Part shown: piece by piece, positions 11,892 through 26,665 of the stretch | Layout of the letters: each line of letters starts with the position of its first letter | Numbering within the stretch: the stretch's first letter is position 1 | Source: Tillus elongatus | Lineage: Eukaryota > Arthropoda > Insecta > Coleoptera > Cleridae | Length of the DNA stretch: 64,000 nucleotides | Direction: 5' to 3' | NCBI GenBank assembly: GCA_964006375.1 | Contig: OZ023262.1 | Coordinates: forward strand, 93,631,654-93,695,653 | Position numbers and translations under genes: made by a program | Notes under the pieces: model-generated | Database searches by the model: none | The model's input: the letters and a program-made list of their open reading frames with translations, nothing else | Told to the model about the DNA's origin: nothing

Positions 11892-12790
11892 TGAAACTGA
11901 CCCTGGATATGGGTTCTAGAGGTCCTAGTTCGCGATTATTTGAAACAAAAATTTAATATTCAAAAGTCGGTATCTCCTTATTAGTGAATTTTTTCTAAGA
12001 AAATTAACTAACAGTATCAAAACCCAATATTAAATGGCTAGACGTAGCAAGTGCTTCATGGAAATGAACTGTGCTCAAAATGTTTTTAATAGCAAACATG
12101 TCTTTTTAGTGAATTTTCATTAAGAAAATTCATTAATAGCGAGGTACCAATGGTGGGTTATTTGGAAATTTTCTTCAAATGAGCGCAAATTCGGACGCAC
12201 AGAACCAAATCCAAGGTCAGTTGAAAAGTTTATATGTATATATAGATGTGTGTATCCAACCGATAAATCAAAAAATACTTCACCAAGCGAAACCAAATTT
12301 GGCAATTCCCTTCATATTGTTAATAGCTTGGATGAGTTCATTAGACAGTTTAGTAAGTTTTGACACTCACATACTTTCAGAAAAAATTTGAAAAAACTGT
12401 TTGAAAACTCAATACTTTTAAATTACTAGAAGTATGAAACTAAAACTTTACAGGCACGTAGATATCGTATTAGTGGTCTTCTCTACCAAATTTGAACTTA
12501 ATCGGTTTGGTAGATTCTTAGTTATAACCAAATAAAAATTTAATAATTTACGATATAGCCTGAAATTACCCCTGAATGGGTGCCTATAATGTAAGACAAC
12601 GTCAGACAGATATATCAGGGTACCGCTGCTATTGCAAACAAATGCTACAAGTTAAATTTCAAACGAACAGGTTACAAAAATATGTCACAATAAACAGTCA
12701 GCCATTTGCCAAAACTCTCATTCGAATTTGAAGATATCAGGTAATATATAATACTAAATTTTTTTTAATGAAAATCATTTAATTTGTTTA
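11889..12790. repeat. F1-family repeats, right part plus a further copy
   Basis: The standard right block (TATGGGTTCTAGAGGTCC, then CTCCTTATTAGTGAATTTTT) is followed by a degraded hairpin motif at about 12040-12055 (ACGTAGCAAGTGCTTC) and another left-type block near 12240-12330 with a very short TATATA core. No coding sequence. Confidence 0.6.
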
Positions 12791-12936
12791 AAGGCAATCT
12801 AGAGCTACGTTTTATTATCTATAAATATTCAGCTTCTCATTGTTCAGGATATTTAAAACCCATCGCCTTCCCCAAGTTAAATCTGACGCCACTTAGCTAT
12901 TTGTCATTTTCATTTTGCAAACTGCCGGCAGGGGGG

Positions 12937-13010
12937 AGTCGGATTCGGGGTTATCTTCTTTTTTTTTCTACAGCAAATAATAAGAAGAAGATAACCTCCA
13001 AATCGACTCA
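12937..13010. repeat. Imperfect hairpin
   Basis: The left arm GAGTCGGATTCGGGGTTATC and the right arm read in complement GAGTCGATTTGGAGGTTATC pair over about 25 bp around a T-rich loop. It may be the core of a small snapback element. Nothing else is recognised in 12790-13260. Confidence 0.5.
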
Positions 13011-13264
13011 GCTAATACCTTAGAACCTTAAAATAAGGAATTTATTGTTTACTTTTAGTTTTTAGAGAATGTTCATTATTATTTACTCATTATGTGGTAT
13101 ATGGAAAATGTGAGGTAAATGAGACTACTTAATATTATGCAGTAGTTTTTTGTACCTATATATGTTCAGTGTAAATTATTATAATTTTAATTTCAAAATT
13201 TTTTATTATTTAATTTTCAGAAAGTATGGATACAGCAGTAGTAAATAAATGCGTACAATAGTTT

Positions 13265-13390
13265 AGTTGCAGCAAGTGCGTTATGGTAGCATATTTTCGT
13301 ACAAATATTCCAAATGGGGATAATTCAATTTCTCATTAAACTAGAATCTTCAGTTTTGATACATACTAAAACCAACTACATACTAAATTT
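13265..13390 (+). repeat. F1 terminus interrupted by a LINE insertion
   Basis: Hairpin motif GCAGCAAGTGCGT at 13269-13281, followed by about 110 bp matching the copies at 14830 and 30480 before LINE sequence begins. Confidence 0.6.
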
Positions 13391-13915
13391 AAAATATAAC
13401 ACAATGAGTTTCACATGGCCCCTGCGCAAGGATGACACGCAAAATCTTGAAGCGTTCCACATTTTTATTGCGAATGTGATGAAGAAGGAAGCGCACAACA
13501 TGTTTTACTAGAGTGCTCAATTGGATGGGATTACAGAAATGAATTCCTAAACAGAATACACAACTTAAAAGACGTTGAGCAACCCTTTAATTTGGAACAA
13601 CTTCTACAACTGGAAAGTAATAAAAACATATATTTGCTTATATATAAGTCAATTATAACACTCCAACTAAAAATATTTAAAAAAAACTAGGCGTTAAGTT
13701 TATGTGTTATTTTGGTCTATCCTTTATATGTACCCATGACGTTAGTGGCCCTCCTGTATGTCAAAGAGAAAAGTTGCCATGATAGGCCCCATTGGCATGA
13801 AGAATATGTGTCCCTATATAAATCATTTAAGTAGTATCTAGATCTTAAGTAGGCTTAAGTTAGAATTAAAAGCACCACTATTAATATTATTATACAAATA
13901 AATAAAATAAAAAAT
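13391..13915 (+). mobile_element. LINE 3' end (ORF2 C-terminus, UTR and A-rich tail)
   Basis: The plus strand encodes the last part of a Jockey-like ORF2 in the frame ending at 13690: a cysteine-containing tail ECDEEGSAQHVLLECSI (13468 onward), then WDYRNEFLNRIHNLKD and a TAG stop. This is the zinc-tail region that follows RNase H or RT in many LINEs. A 3' UTR with CCTCCTGTATGTCAAAG follows and ends in an A-rich tail of AAATAAATAAAATAAAA type near 13900. Severely 5'-truncated. Confidence 0.7.
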
Positions 13916-14829
13916 ATACAAAACTACATGTTGGGACAAATTTCCATGCACCATGACAGAATGCATATGAACTGTTGAATTCACATACTAGTTGTAACAA
14001 AAGGCTTTTAAAATGTGCGAATGGTAACCATACCGGAGCCAGTGCAATCTGACGTCACACACACACAGTTTCACATGCAACGACAAATTTGTTTTAGAAA
14101 ACCATTTTTGTTATTTTGTTTGCAGAAACTATATCTATTGAGTGGATAAAAATGGATGATCCAAGCGACTAATAAGGAAAACTACCTGCCACGTTTATAA
14201 TTTGGCAGGTACATTCGTTTTGTAAATAAACATAAAATTTTCGGTAAATTTGCAGATTTGCATACAGGGTTTTTTTAGAAAAAAAAATCAGAAACATCCT
14301 TAGATCTCCTTCTATATGCACAAACCACAAGAAATATTTCTTGCAAACAGCACCCAAGAAAGTTACGGGACCAGTGAATAGGGGTCTTGGGTGGGTGAGA
14401 AGATGAAAAGGAAATGTGAGCGGAAAGTGTGAAAAAACAGCCTAGTTGGACCTCTATAAGCAGCCTTTATCCCATTTTGCAGCTATACCTCCTTAAAATG
14501 CTGTTTATCCCGCCCAGAACCCCTATATGTACCACAGGTCCCTTAGCTTTCTAGCGGGTTGTTCCCAAGAAACTTTTCTTGTTTATATTGTTCTTGTTTA
14601 TGCACTGGGGCAGTTGTATGGATGCAAAAGGGAAGGGGAACGAACCTCTGGGACAAAGCAGCGGACCAAGATTTTCAATTTATGTTTAAATTGTTACCCC
14701 ATTTCATTTGTTTAGAATATTTTTCCAAAAATGAAATTAAGTGTGCCTTGTTTGGAAGTCTTAGATAGAGTGCTACAATATTTCATCATTTTCAAAAATT
14801 GTGGATACATCAACAGTAAATAAGTATTG
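13916..14829. repeat. F1 remnant plus a GC-richer foldback-related segment
   Basis: About 14030-14260 continues the F1 copy split by the LINE (ACCTGCCACGTTTATAATTTGGCAGG). About 14290-14720 shares blocks with 32340-32820 (AGAAATATTTCTTGCA/ACCCAAGAAAGTTACGGGACC, GGTTGTTCCCAAGAAAC) in inverted arms. No convincing ORF. Confidence 0.5.
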
Positions 14830-15420
14830 AAAAGGGTCTGGGGGTAGCAAATACATTCTGGTAGAGAATTTTTGTAAAAATATTTGAAATCCGATAACTT
14901 AATTTCCTATTAAGCTATAATCTTCAATCTTGAACCATATTAACACCTACGTAACGCAGTGTGGCTACGAAATTAAAGAAAAATAACATGATAAGCTTCA
15001 CGGATAACTACAAGTTGGTTTTAAAAAACATTTTTTGTTGTTTTGTTTGCAAAACCTAGTTCGATTACGTTGACTAAAATAAAACCATCCAAGCAATTAA
15101 AAAGAAAAATACCTGCCATATTTATGACTTGGCAGGTACATTCCCTTTTTAAATAATTATTTTTTCGCTAGAAAACGTTTATGACTTTAATTAAATTCTT
15201 AAAGAGGCTTGCAGTACTTACATATATATCTACCAAACTACAATTTTCTAGCTCTATAGCAAATAGAAACTTATTCAAATAATCGCTAACTAAGTCCTCT
15301 AAAACCGATCTCCCAGGTTTATTTCAATTTAGATAATTAGTTTTAATAATATACCTTACTAATAGTGTGCAATTCCTATAAAAATTCACTACTATAATGC
15401 ACTTGCTGCGTCCCGAACAT
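14830..15420. repeat. F1 foldback element
   Basis: A degraded left hairpin motif near 14834-14860 and an inverted right motif at 15397-15411. The internal sequence parallels 30480-31010, including the CTGCCATATTTATGACTTGGCAGG stretch. Confidence 0.65.
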
Positions 15421-17446
15421 TTTTAAAATAAAAGCAAGTATCATATTTGGTTACCAGTGTAACCGATATTATAGTAGAAATAATGTGCCATATTTCACCA
15501 AAAAGCTTATTGTTTGAAAATATACAACAAGTTTCCTGAAACAAACATAAATTGTTCATGAAAAAACTGGTGTCCTAGCCAACCAACCTTAAGGCAATAG
15601 CAAATTGAGTTATTGAAATTTGAAGCATTTAATGAAAATTAGCTACCAAAACGCACCTGCTGAGACTCGAATTTTGTTTTCACAAACATGTATTATATTT
15701 CAATAAAAAATGTAAAAATGCATAAGAGGCGTTCGATTAAAAAAAAAACGAAAATTCGTATCACCAACGAGATGAAAAACGCTGCGATTTAAAAATTAAG
15801 TTTACAAGATCCAGCTCAAGACAATCTATAACTAACATGTACAATTTTTTTTCGTATCTTGTATATTAGCGGATATATTGAGCTTTTTTCTACGATAATT
15901 TTCTAAAAATTATAGATTATTAAACCATAAGCTCTAACTGCAAAGCATCAGAGAAAGGGTCTATTTAAAATAAATTTCTGGAAATATATTAGTAAATTCA
16001 CTAAAGTCCAGACGCAGCAAGTGCGTTATGGTAACGAATTTTCATAGAAACATTTTTAAGGTTGAATATTCTTTTTTAAGAAAGACATGAATTTTAGTGT
16101 ATGGTGTAACCTTTATAGCAGAAACAATGTACCGCGTCTTATTAAACTACCTTTTTGTTTGAAAAAATACAAAACATTTTCCAAAATCAATTAAAAATTT
16201 TTCCAAAAAAAAAACTAGTCTGACTTTCCTGGCCAACGAACCTATCCGCTCCATTTACACAAGACACCAGTCAAGATACAATTATCCACAGAATGTTTTT
16301 TGATAGAAATTTTAAAAATGTTTAAATGCAGATTTTTAAACAATCTGTTTCATGAGAAATTCGCCACTTTTTTTACAAAGATTGGCTAAGTAATTTGAAA
16401 GGGTCCTATATATGGCATCTCAATTTTTTTGACAAATATAATTGAAAACGTCACTAAATGCGTCATTTTCATGGGACTCCGATATCCACTGGTAAAAACG
16501 CCGCATCGCTCCAAAATGTAAAAAGTTTATAAACCGTTAAATAACTTGTTAGTTTTAATATTTTTTCTCATTTCAAAAATGCATTAAGATTGGATGGAAA
16601 ATGCAATAATGCTGCAATAAACGGGGTGTTACATTAAAATAAAATAAAACTTGTATTACCAGCCAGCATGTGATTATCAACATTCAACATAATTTTACAA
16701 GATGCAGCTCAAAACACGCTCTAAACAACTTTTTTAATATTTTCCCGTTTATTATATAATAACTAATATGTTGAGCTTTGCAGTAAAAATGCACCAGCCT
16801 GTATATATGCAAACGTGTAAAAACGGAAATTGAACCCGGGTGGGGCTAGTTCGCCCCTCCTTTCAAGGAATATTTTAGAAATTTTAAAGTCACGGTCTCA
16901 ATAAAGATTTTCTATGAAAATTGCCGAAAAAGTGTAGACTGTTAAACCACAAACTCCGTAACTCAAACTAGCGCCAAGTCGTCAGACAATGGGTCTATTG
17001 GAAATGAATTTTCTGCAAATATATTAGTAAAATGAAGGAGAGTGATTGTTGAAGCTTTAACTTAAGGCTTTGTAAAACATATTTATCATGACATTTCTTT
17101 TACGTAACCCGTTTTTGTTTCAGATTTTCCTTCTAAAAATTGCAAACTTTGACGTTTCAAATCGCGACTTTGAAATTTTAAGAAGAAACACTACAATATT
17201 TTCTGATATTTCTTGAACTTTTTGCGCCAAGAAAACTTACTCTTTGTCAGTAATATACAAAATATTTTAGTTTTTTGCATTTATCGTCATCAGTTGCCCC
17301 AAAAGTTTTTTTTGTCTACATTTTTTTTTAACTTAGAGATCTGAATTTTGGCATGTTAAGTTTAATAGTGTAAATTTTAGTATTTGTCATAGCTTTGCTA
17401 TTTTCGGAGGAACAAAAATTTTCCGATAGAAGACTAAGTTTTACGG
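15421..17446. repeat. Composite F1 and related repeats
   Basis: Inverted hairpin motif at 15651-15665 and plus motif at 16012-16026. It also contains the recurring blocks CAGCTCAAGACA, ATTGAGCTTT, GCATCAGAGAAAGGGTCTATTT and TTGACGTTTCAAATCGCGACTTTG, which reappear at 24830-25350, 53800-54200, 56460-56830 and 57830-58340. No gene seen. Confidence 0.6.
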
Positions 17447-17553
17447 CAAAAACTGGTCTGATTTTCCTGGATAACGAACTCGGTCAAGCCAATTACAAAA
17501 GGTACCCACCAAATTTTGTCAAAATCGGTCCATTATTTTTTGTGTTATCGGTA

Positions 17554-17555
<2 letters not shown>

Positions 17556-17629
<74 letters not shown>
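17556..17629. repeat. (AT)n microsatellite
   Basis: About 74 bp, inside the first copy of the tandem duplication. Confidence 0.97.
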
Positions 17630-17636
<7 letters not shown>

Positions 17637-17888
17637 AACACAGATCTCCCCATTAGTGAATTTTTTGAGGAAATAAATTATTTTTGTCTATGGCTATTTT
17701 GTTTCATTGCAAACGTTTTGGCATAGAGAGTACTTGACAATGTCAAAATTAGCGCATTTTAGGTGTGTACAAAATTTACGAGAAAAACTGGTTTGATTTT
17801 CCAGGCTAACGAACTCATTCAAGTCAATTATAAAAGGTACCCACCAAATTTTGTCAAAATCGGTCCATTATTTTTTGTATTATCGGTA

Positions 17889-18027
<139 letters not shown>

Positions 18028-18170
18028 CAATGTAAACACAGATCTCCCCATTAGTGAATTTTTTGAGGAAATAAATTTTTTTTATCTATGGCTATTTTCT
18101 TTCATTGCAAACGTTTTGGCATAGAGAGTACTTGACAATGTCAAAATAAGCGCATTTTAGGTGTGTGCAA

Positions 18171-19214
18171 AATTTATAGTTTTTTTGACAGATATGGATT
18201 GCCAGATATAGCGCTCTAAGCAGAAATAGAGGCGGTAAATTTGAAAGTCTAAAAGAAGTTGTCACTGCACAAATATTTTTACACTCTTATTATGGGCAAT
18301 AATAATAAAAGTTTAAGCACAGAATGCTGATGTTGAATTGGTTATTATTACATTATTTTGTAATCATTAATGACAAATATTTTTCAGTTTTTGGTTATTA
18401 TTGACAATTTTTTAATTGGTCCACGAAAAATGGTTGCTGCATGTTGAATGGTATTTGGTGTATTGGTCATCCAGTAATAGGTCATTTCTATCAACAACCC
18501 TAACCCACTACTTAGCTCTCCAATTAAATTGTATTTTTCCTTGCAATTTTGATAATTCTAGGGACTTCGGTAACAGTTGTGATAAATTAATAATGTTTAC
18601 TTACAGCAGGTGATCTTTCTGCAAGTTGAAGAACGCTATATCTCTGTTGCTGCGTTTATTTATTTAACATTAGTTACTTATGCAGTGTGAACCACGGCTC
18701 ATTTTTAATAAAATTCACACAAATAACACAACCACTACTTATTTTTACACAATTAATGACAATAAATCCAGGCGGATGGGTAGGTAAGCGGTAAGACCAT
18801 ATTATAAAACTACTTTGAACTTTGACTTTCGATACGAAAAGTCACACAAACTTAGGTAGCTTTACGACTGGTAACAAAGGCATCTATAGTTTCGACAATA
18901 GTAAACATTTGAAGCAATGCATGCCTTTAGTGTCGACATGGTCGTCGCGGTACAAACGAGTTCTAGCACGAACGCTTTTTAACAACGTGGTCAGATAGCG
19001 TAAATTAGGATTGGAGGGATAAATAAAAAATCATAAGAAAGGGGTAATTCGAAATTTGCAGGTACACCTATGGATAACGGTATTTTTAACTAACTGATAA
19101 AATCAAATTCAATAAAATGTTTCCTTTATTATCAGAAGTTGTGAAAATTTATGATGTTTATACATGAAAGGTTTAACTAGATGAAATTTCTGAAGATCTG
19201 GGGACCCGAGTAAG
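18171..19214. other. Apparently single-copy DNA
   Basis: No match to other segments of the window and no ORF worth calling. Probably intronic or intergenic host DNA. Confidence 0.45.
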
Positions 19215-19345
19215 AAACAGCCACATATTGATATCTTGCAATGATTGTAACTTCCATTGTAGATTTTTATCTACGATTTATTTAAATAGCATATCATATC
19301 CTGTGGCGTCATCGGTCTTTGTCCAACATTGTAGATATTTGAGTT
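19215..19345. repeat. Repeat B fragment
   Basis: The block TTTTTATCTACGATTTATTT, AAATAGCATA and TTTGTCCAACATTGTAGATA is shared with 33480-33590 and, inverted, with 29830-29930. Confidence 0.7.
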
Positions 19346-19641
<296 letters not shown>

Positions 19642-19853
19642 CGCCTTTATTCACACACCCACTTTACAAGTATAAAGCAAACCAAAAAAGAAATAAACAT
19701 TAAATTGAAATCGGTGTGTGAAAAGGCGGAGTTGAGATGAAAGGTGCCATAAAGTGACACCTCCCTCTCCTCTTCCACTCAACCCACTCCGAAATGACAC
19801 TTAACAGTAGACACAGCTCTACACAATCAACTGCAGAAAAGCAACAATAACAA

Positions 19854-19959
<106 letters not shown>

Positions 19960-20108
19960 TAAATACAAGACACATAATAACACCACTTTGTCTTCTCACA
20001 CTTCCCTCCCCTTCCCATGTATATGCGGCATAATATACCCAATATACAAATATACACAATTAATAACGACTACTCCACCAATTTACTGAACAAATGTTCC
20101 CTGAATTT

Positions 20109-22140
<2,032 letters not shown>

Positions 22141-23000
22141 TTTTTTAAATTAAAAAGTGGAGATCTTGTCAATAGCGAATCTTTTCTGCGAAAATACCTC
22201 AAAAGACTTATTTTTTTGAAATTGATTAATAATTATAGCCTGACTTGATTTATTTTCTAACATTCAAGCAGCAGCACATAAGATGTTACTGTACATTTCA
22301 TGCAGATCGCGTTAGAAGAAATTTACGTGAACCGACTGGCATTTCCACAACGTGTTGGCTTAAAATATGTGCATCGATTTCTAAAATATTGTTACTGGGA
22401 TGCTATTTATAGTCGGAATAAGGTCTATTCGATGCTATCAAAGGTACAAACCTAGTTTGACTCAAACACGTTTCCGTATCGCCACAGAGCCCCAATGTAT
22501 GTAAACGTGGATTGATGGGTTAGTATAGAGATAGTGATCGATCTAATACTCGCTAACAGCGGCCTGTCATATTATCATCAAAATAACTTAATAATGGGAA
22601 TGTGTTTGTGTAATATGTGTGTGTATGTGTATGTGTGACTTGTCTACTATGTATGTGTAAATATCTGTGTTGTCAAACTAGATACGGCTTTCACTTGCAC
22701 TATGGATTTTCTGCCTATAAAACAAAAAAGCTTTTATCCGTGGTCAATCAACGCTGGTTAATGGATTAATCTGATAACTAGTATGCGGCCGGTCTTTTAC
22801 TGTCCTGTCAAATTTTATTTTTTTTCGAACATGTCTTGCTTTGATATTTGTGTAAAGAGTAATGTACTAACTAATTAGGTAACAGACAAGAATTAAATTG
22901 GCACATGGCGAATTTTTCTAAACAAAATAGCTAAAAAAAGTTAACAATTGTAAAGCGTAATTTCCTTCAACTAGTTTCAAAACATAAAAATTATTTTTTA
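22141..23000. other. Apparently single-copy DNA
   Basis: Mixed composition with a short GT-rich stretch near 22600-22660. No ORF or repeat match seen. Likely host intron. Confidence 0.45.
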
Positions 23001-23235
23001 ATAATTCCTAAGGCAATAGGTACATTATGGTGACGAATTAAATTTTATATTGCTGCTGTCTAAAATTTTATTTAAATACTCTTATTAATTTTTAAGATAT
23101 AAAAATTTAAATTAAAAATTAATTTTCCCACCCAAAGTTATAAAGAAAAATTCTAGACGCAGAAAGTGCATTATGGTAGTGAATTTTCATAAAAATATTT
23201 ATAATTTCAAGTATTCCTTTTGATTAAGAAAAGAC
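23001..23235. repeat. F1 terminus
   Basis: Degraded hairpin motif at 23157-23171 (ACGCAGAAAGTGCAT) followed by the GGTAGTGAATTTTCAT signature. Confidence 0.65.
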
Positions 23236-23520
23236 ATTGTGAGATGTACGACAAGGTCGCCATCTAGGTGCGGAATCAAATAGTATGTTATCACGACAGC
23301 TCAAATAACACAAAATATTATAAGACTGTGTACAACCAATTAACAATTTTGTAAATTGTTAGCCCTGGCCTATTACTTCACTAATGTAGGGACCACGTAT
23401 GTAAGGCTATCTGTATTATCACCATAATTAGAACAGCAGACCGGTTTTGCTCTAATTAGAGCTCGTGAGTACGATATGCTAATTACAGCGAGTACACAAA
23501 TTAAAGACATTACATTTGGC
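23236..23520. repeat. Repeat B copy
   Basis: GTACGACAAGGTCGCCATC, TATGTTATCACGACAGCTC and the AACAATTTTGTAAATTGTT hairpin are shared with 29955-30115. Confidence 0.65.
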
Positions 23521-25500
23521 AGACGTATTACGTATATTATAGTAGAAACCGTGTAACATATTTTATTAAAATAATTTTATTGTAAAAGCAAATAAAACTT
23601 CATCGAAAAAACAAGTCCGATTTTTACGTCCAACGAACCTCTTCAAGCGATTTGTACAAAAACTACACTTCCCAAGGTATAATTGTTTACAAAAAGCTTT
23701 TTGACAAAAACTCAAAAATGTTACCATTAAAATTTGCGAGGGACCACCTTCTCGAAAATTTGCCATTTTTTTACAAAAATTGGCTGAAGTAATGTTACAT
23801 AAAATTACTATAAAAGTCTTTTTATGAATATTAACTAAAAAGTTTTTTCCCGGCAATTTGCTAACATATTCCTTTTTACAAAAGTTTGAAAACAAATTCC
23901 TCTTGTGAATTCGTAAAGATATTTTTTTACAATAACCTATAAAATATCACTTATTAATCACTAACAATTCACAACACTTTGGCAAAAAAAAAAAGATTTC
24001 TGCAAAAACTGACTGATAGATATGTGGTACACAAAAATTTGCTGAAAAAATACATAAATTAGGTACAATTCAAATTACATAATCTGTGACTAAATTGATA
24101 TAATATACACGCTCTTTCTTATGCAAAAATACAGTTTGTTTTTTTCAAATTCAGCTACTATTTGAGAGCGCTCTGTATGTAACACCTGGATTTTTTCAAT
24201 GAATAGTATAACAGAAAACCTCCTTTATTGTGTCATATTTATGGGACTTTGCTCAAGATTGGTAAAAACGCCGTATCACAATGTTTGGGATGTGTTAAAA
24301 CGTGAAAGGTCGAAAAACATTTGAATAACTCGAAAATAGTAATATATTTTTTTCCCTTAGAAATGTGCAATATATGATATGAACAGATAACGTTAAAATC
24401 GAATCAAAGAGAAAAAAAAAATTTTGTCACCACTGAGAATTGAACCCACGTCCCTTCCCTCAGTGCAAGTCAAACTCAGACTAAAACTCAACAGACTTAA
24501 TTTATGTCACAAGAAGTATTGAAGAATAGCACAATAACATGAAATAGAGTTGATACAATGCTCCAGCTCTGTCTGAGCTTTATCATTGTGTTTTATATTA
24601 AAATAATTATTTATATTATTAGTACAAGCGTATTATATTGGGTTTTATAGTGACAAATTACATTAAGTTACAGTTACAATCATGCCTGAACTCGCGTAAC
24701 CCCAGCAAGAGACAACCCCAGCACGTAAAGTGAAGTATAGTAAAAGTTGCACTGGAAATTTTTTCTACGAAAACTCACTAAAAAAAAGAAAATGTATGAC
24801 AAACGATTTATGGGCCACCTTGTGATTGTCAAAATAATTTTATAGGATGCAGCTCTAGACTCCTATAATTAACATATAAATTTTTTTCTCGTATCCTATA
24901 TAGTAACGGATATATTGAGGTATACCGTAGAAATGTGTCATAGTGTATATATGTAAACAGATAAAAACTAAAACCAGCTCTAGATACGGGTTCTAGGGTG
25001 CCTATTTTGCGCTCATCTGAAGAAACATTTTCAAAATTCAAAGGTCGCGGTCTTCTCAATAGCGAATTCATTCTGCGAAAGTTTTTTTAAAATTATAGTC
25101 TGTAGAGTATGAAACCATAAACTCTATAACCAAAACTAATTCCTAAGCATCAGATATAAGGTCTATTTAAAAGAATTTTTCTACAAATATTTTAGTAAAA
25201 AAAAGACAATGACGGTGGAAGCTGAAACTTAAGGTTTTGCAAAACACACTTCTTGTGACATTTTTCCTACATAACCCGTATTTGTTTTAGATTCTTTGCC
25301 TAAATGTTGCCCATTTTGACGTTTTAATTCGCGACTTCGACGTTTTAAGAAGAAAAACTGTAAAACTTTTAAAGCAATTTTTCTGGTATTTCTTGACTTT
25401 TTGCGCCAAAAAAATTAATCTTGATCTATAATATACAAATGATTTTGTTATCCACAAAATATATTTCTTTTGTGACGCCAAATGGGCATCAGAACCCAAA
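23521..25500. repeat. Composite F1-related repeats
   Basis: Carries the recurring blocks of the family (TAAAACGCCGTATCACAA, TTGATTGTCAAAATAATTT / CAGCTCTAGA, ACGTTTTAATTCGCGACTT). The terminal hairpin motif is not preserved. No gene. Confidence 0.55.
24405..24500 (-). repeat. Possible second tRNA-like SINE head
   Basis: On the minus strand GTGGGTTCAATTCTCAGTGG resembles a tRNA T-arm with a B box (GGTTCAATTCT), followed by a T-rich run. No convincing A box was located, so this is weak. Confidence 0.3.
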
Positions 25501-26049
25501 TAAATTACGGTATTATTATTATATTATTCATTAATGGTGTGCTCTTGAGCTGACTCCAATTTTGTGTCTCTTCCATTCAATACCCTGTGAGATGTTGCTG
25601 TTATATCTTCCCCAAAACAAGTCTGAGTTGAGCAACACCTAAAAGTGATAACGGATCCGATGAGGGTAACTGCAAGTCAGATTTCCATTTTATCAGTTTT
25701 GTCCAACGTTCTGGACAAAGATAAGGGTATAGAGCCTACTAAATACGCCTAAAAATCAATCGGCAATAATGCTTTAGTCAAAGCTGTCCCGCTGATAATA
25801 TTTTTACATACATGGTTTCATTTAAAACAATTGGGTCAATATTTTGAAATTATTAGTTGTCTTAACACGTAAAAAGCTTTGACTCCAGTTGTAATAAATA
25901 ACTAATAGTTCTAAAGCCTAAATCTAATTAAATATTTTTGCAACGGACGAATATGAAAATCTCGTTTCATTTTAAATAAATTTTAACCCCGCGTAACTGC
26001 TTTGCTAATTTCCTTAAACATATAAAGTAATTAAAGTAAAACACAGTAC
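25501..26049. other. Probable host intron downstream of the DIP-like exon
   Basis: No repeat match. It begins on the minus strand with the splice donor GTACTGTG adjacent to the exon at 26050. Confidence 0.5.
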
Positions 26050-26147
26050 CTTATACTGGCCCAGATCTTCAACCAAGCACGCTAAAATAGCTTCTCTTCC
26101 AACTGGGACGGTGACATTGGTTATGGGTTCTGTAAACCTTGGATTTT
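26050..26147 (-). CDS. Exon of a DIP/lachesin-like Ig-superfamily gene
   Basis: On the minus strand a long pyrimidine tract ends in TTTTTTTTTCAG at 26148-26150, an open 98-nt segment follows, and a GTACTG donor starts at 26049. The exon holds two leading bases plus 32 codons. It reads NPRFTEPITNVTVPVGRE, then AILACLVEDLGQYK, and ends in phase 0. This is the first part of a V-type Ig domain, with an N-glycosylation sequon (NVT) and the first domain cysteine. In DIP and lachesin proteins the next residues are VAWLRVDTQT or similar, consistent with a break after QYK. DIPs are neuronal surface proteins that bind Dpr partners. The neighbouring exons were not found and must lie beyond long introns. 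Lachesin itself is the alternative assignment. Confidence 0.8.
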
Positions 26148-26460
26148 CTGAAAAAAAAAGAAACTTAGTAAGAAACACTACCCAGAAACTACATTTGACA
26201 TCTCTAAAAAATTCCGTGTTGTTTTCGCAAATTTTTATGGAAAAATTTCTTATGGCACCACAACAATAGGAAAGTCACTAGATCCAACATTTATGGTGAA
26301 GTCTAGTTTTTGGTGTCCGAAACTGGTGGTGTCAGTATTGATATATCGCTCAAACTATAAGACGTACAGAAACAGTTAGGTGGGGAAACTTTAAGTGAAG
26401 TATTTTTGTAGTTTACTCTTGATTGCAAAACAATCATGGCTATTAGTTTTTGCGATAATT
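26148..26460. other. Probable host intron upstream of the DIP-like exon
   Basis: Begins on the minus strand with the acceptor and its pyrimidine tract. Otherwise nothing recognised. Confidence 0.45.
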
Positions 26461-26570
26461 TAAAAAAAGTATGTACGCAGAAAATGCGTTATGGTAGTGA
26501 ATTTTTATAAACATGTTTAATCCGAAATACGTCTTTGGATCCTCAGAAACCATATGCGATGTCAGTTTCA

Positions 26571-26573
<3 letters not shown>
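26461..26573. repeat. F1 terminus plus inverted right block
   Basis: Hairpin motif at 26475-26489, then an inverted copy of the usual post-array block (GATGTCAGTTTCAATTTA) leading into AT repeats. Confidence 0.6.
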
Positions 26574-26659
<86 letters not shown>

Positions 26660-26665
26660 TATATA
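26574..26665. repeat. (TA)n microsatellite, left half, split by an intact mariner
   Basis: About 90 bp with one interruption. It ends in the TA that flanks the mariner terminus. Confidence 0.97.
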
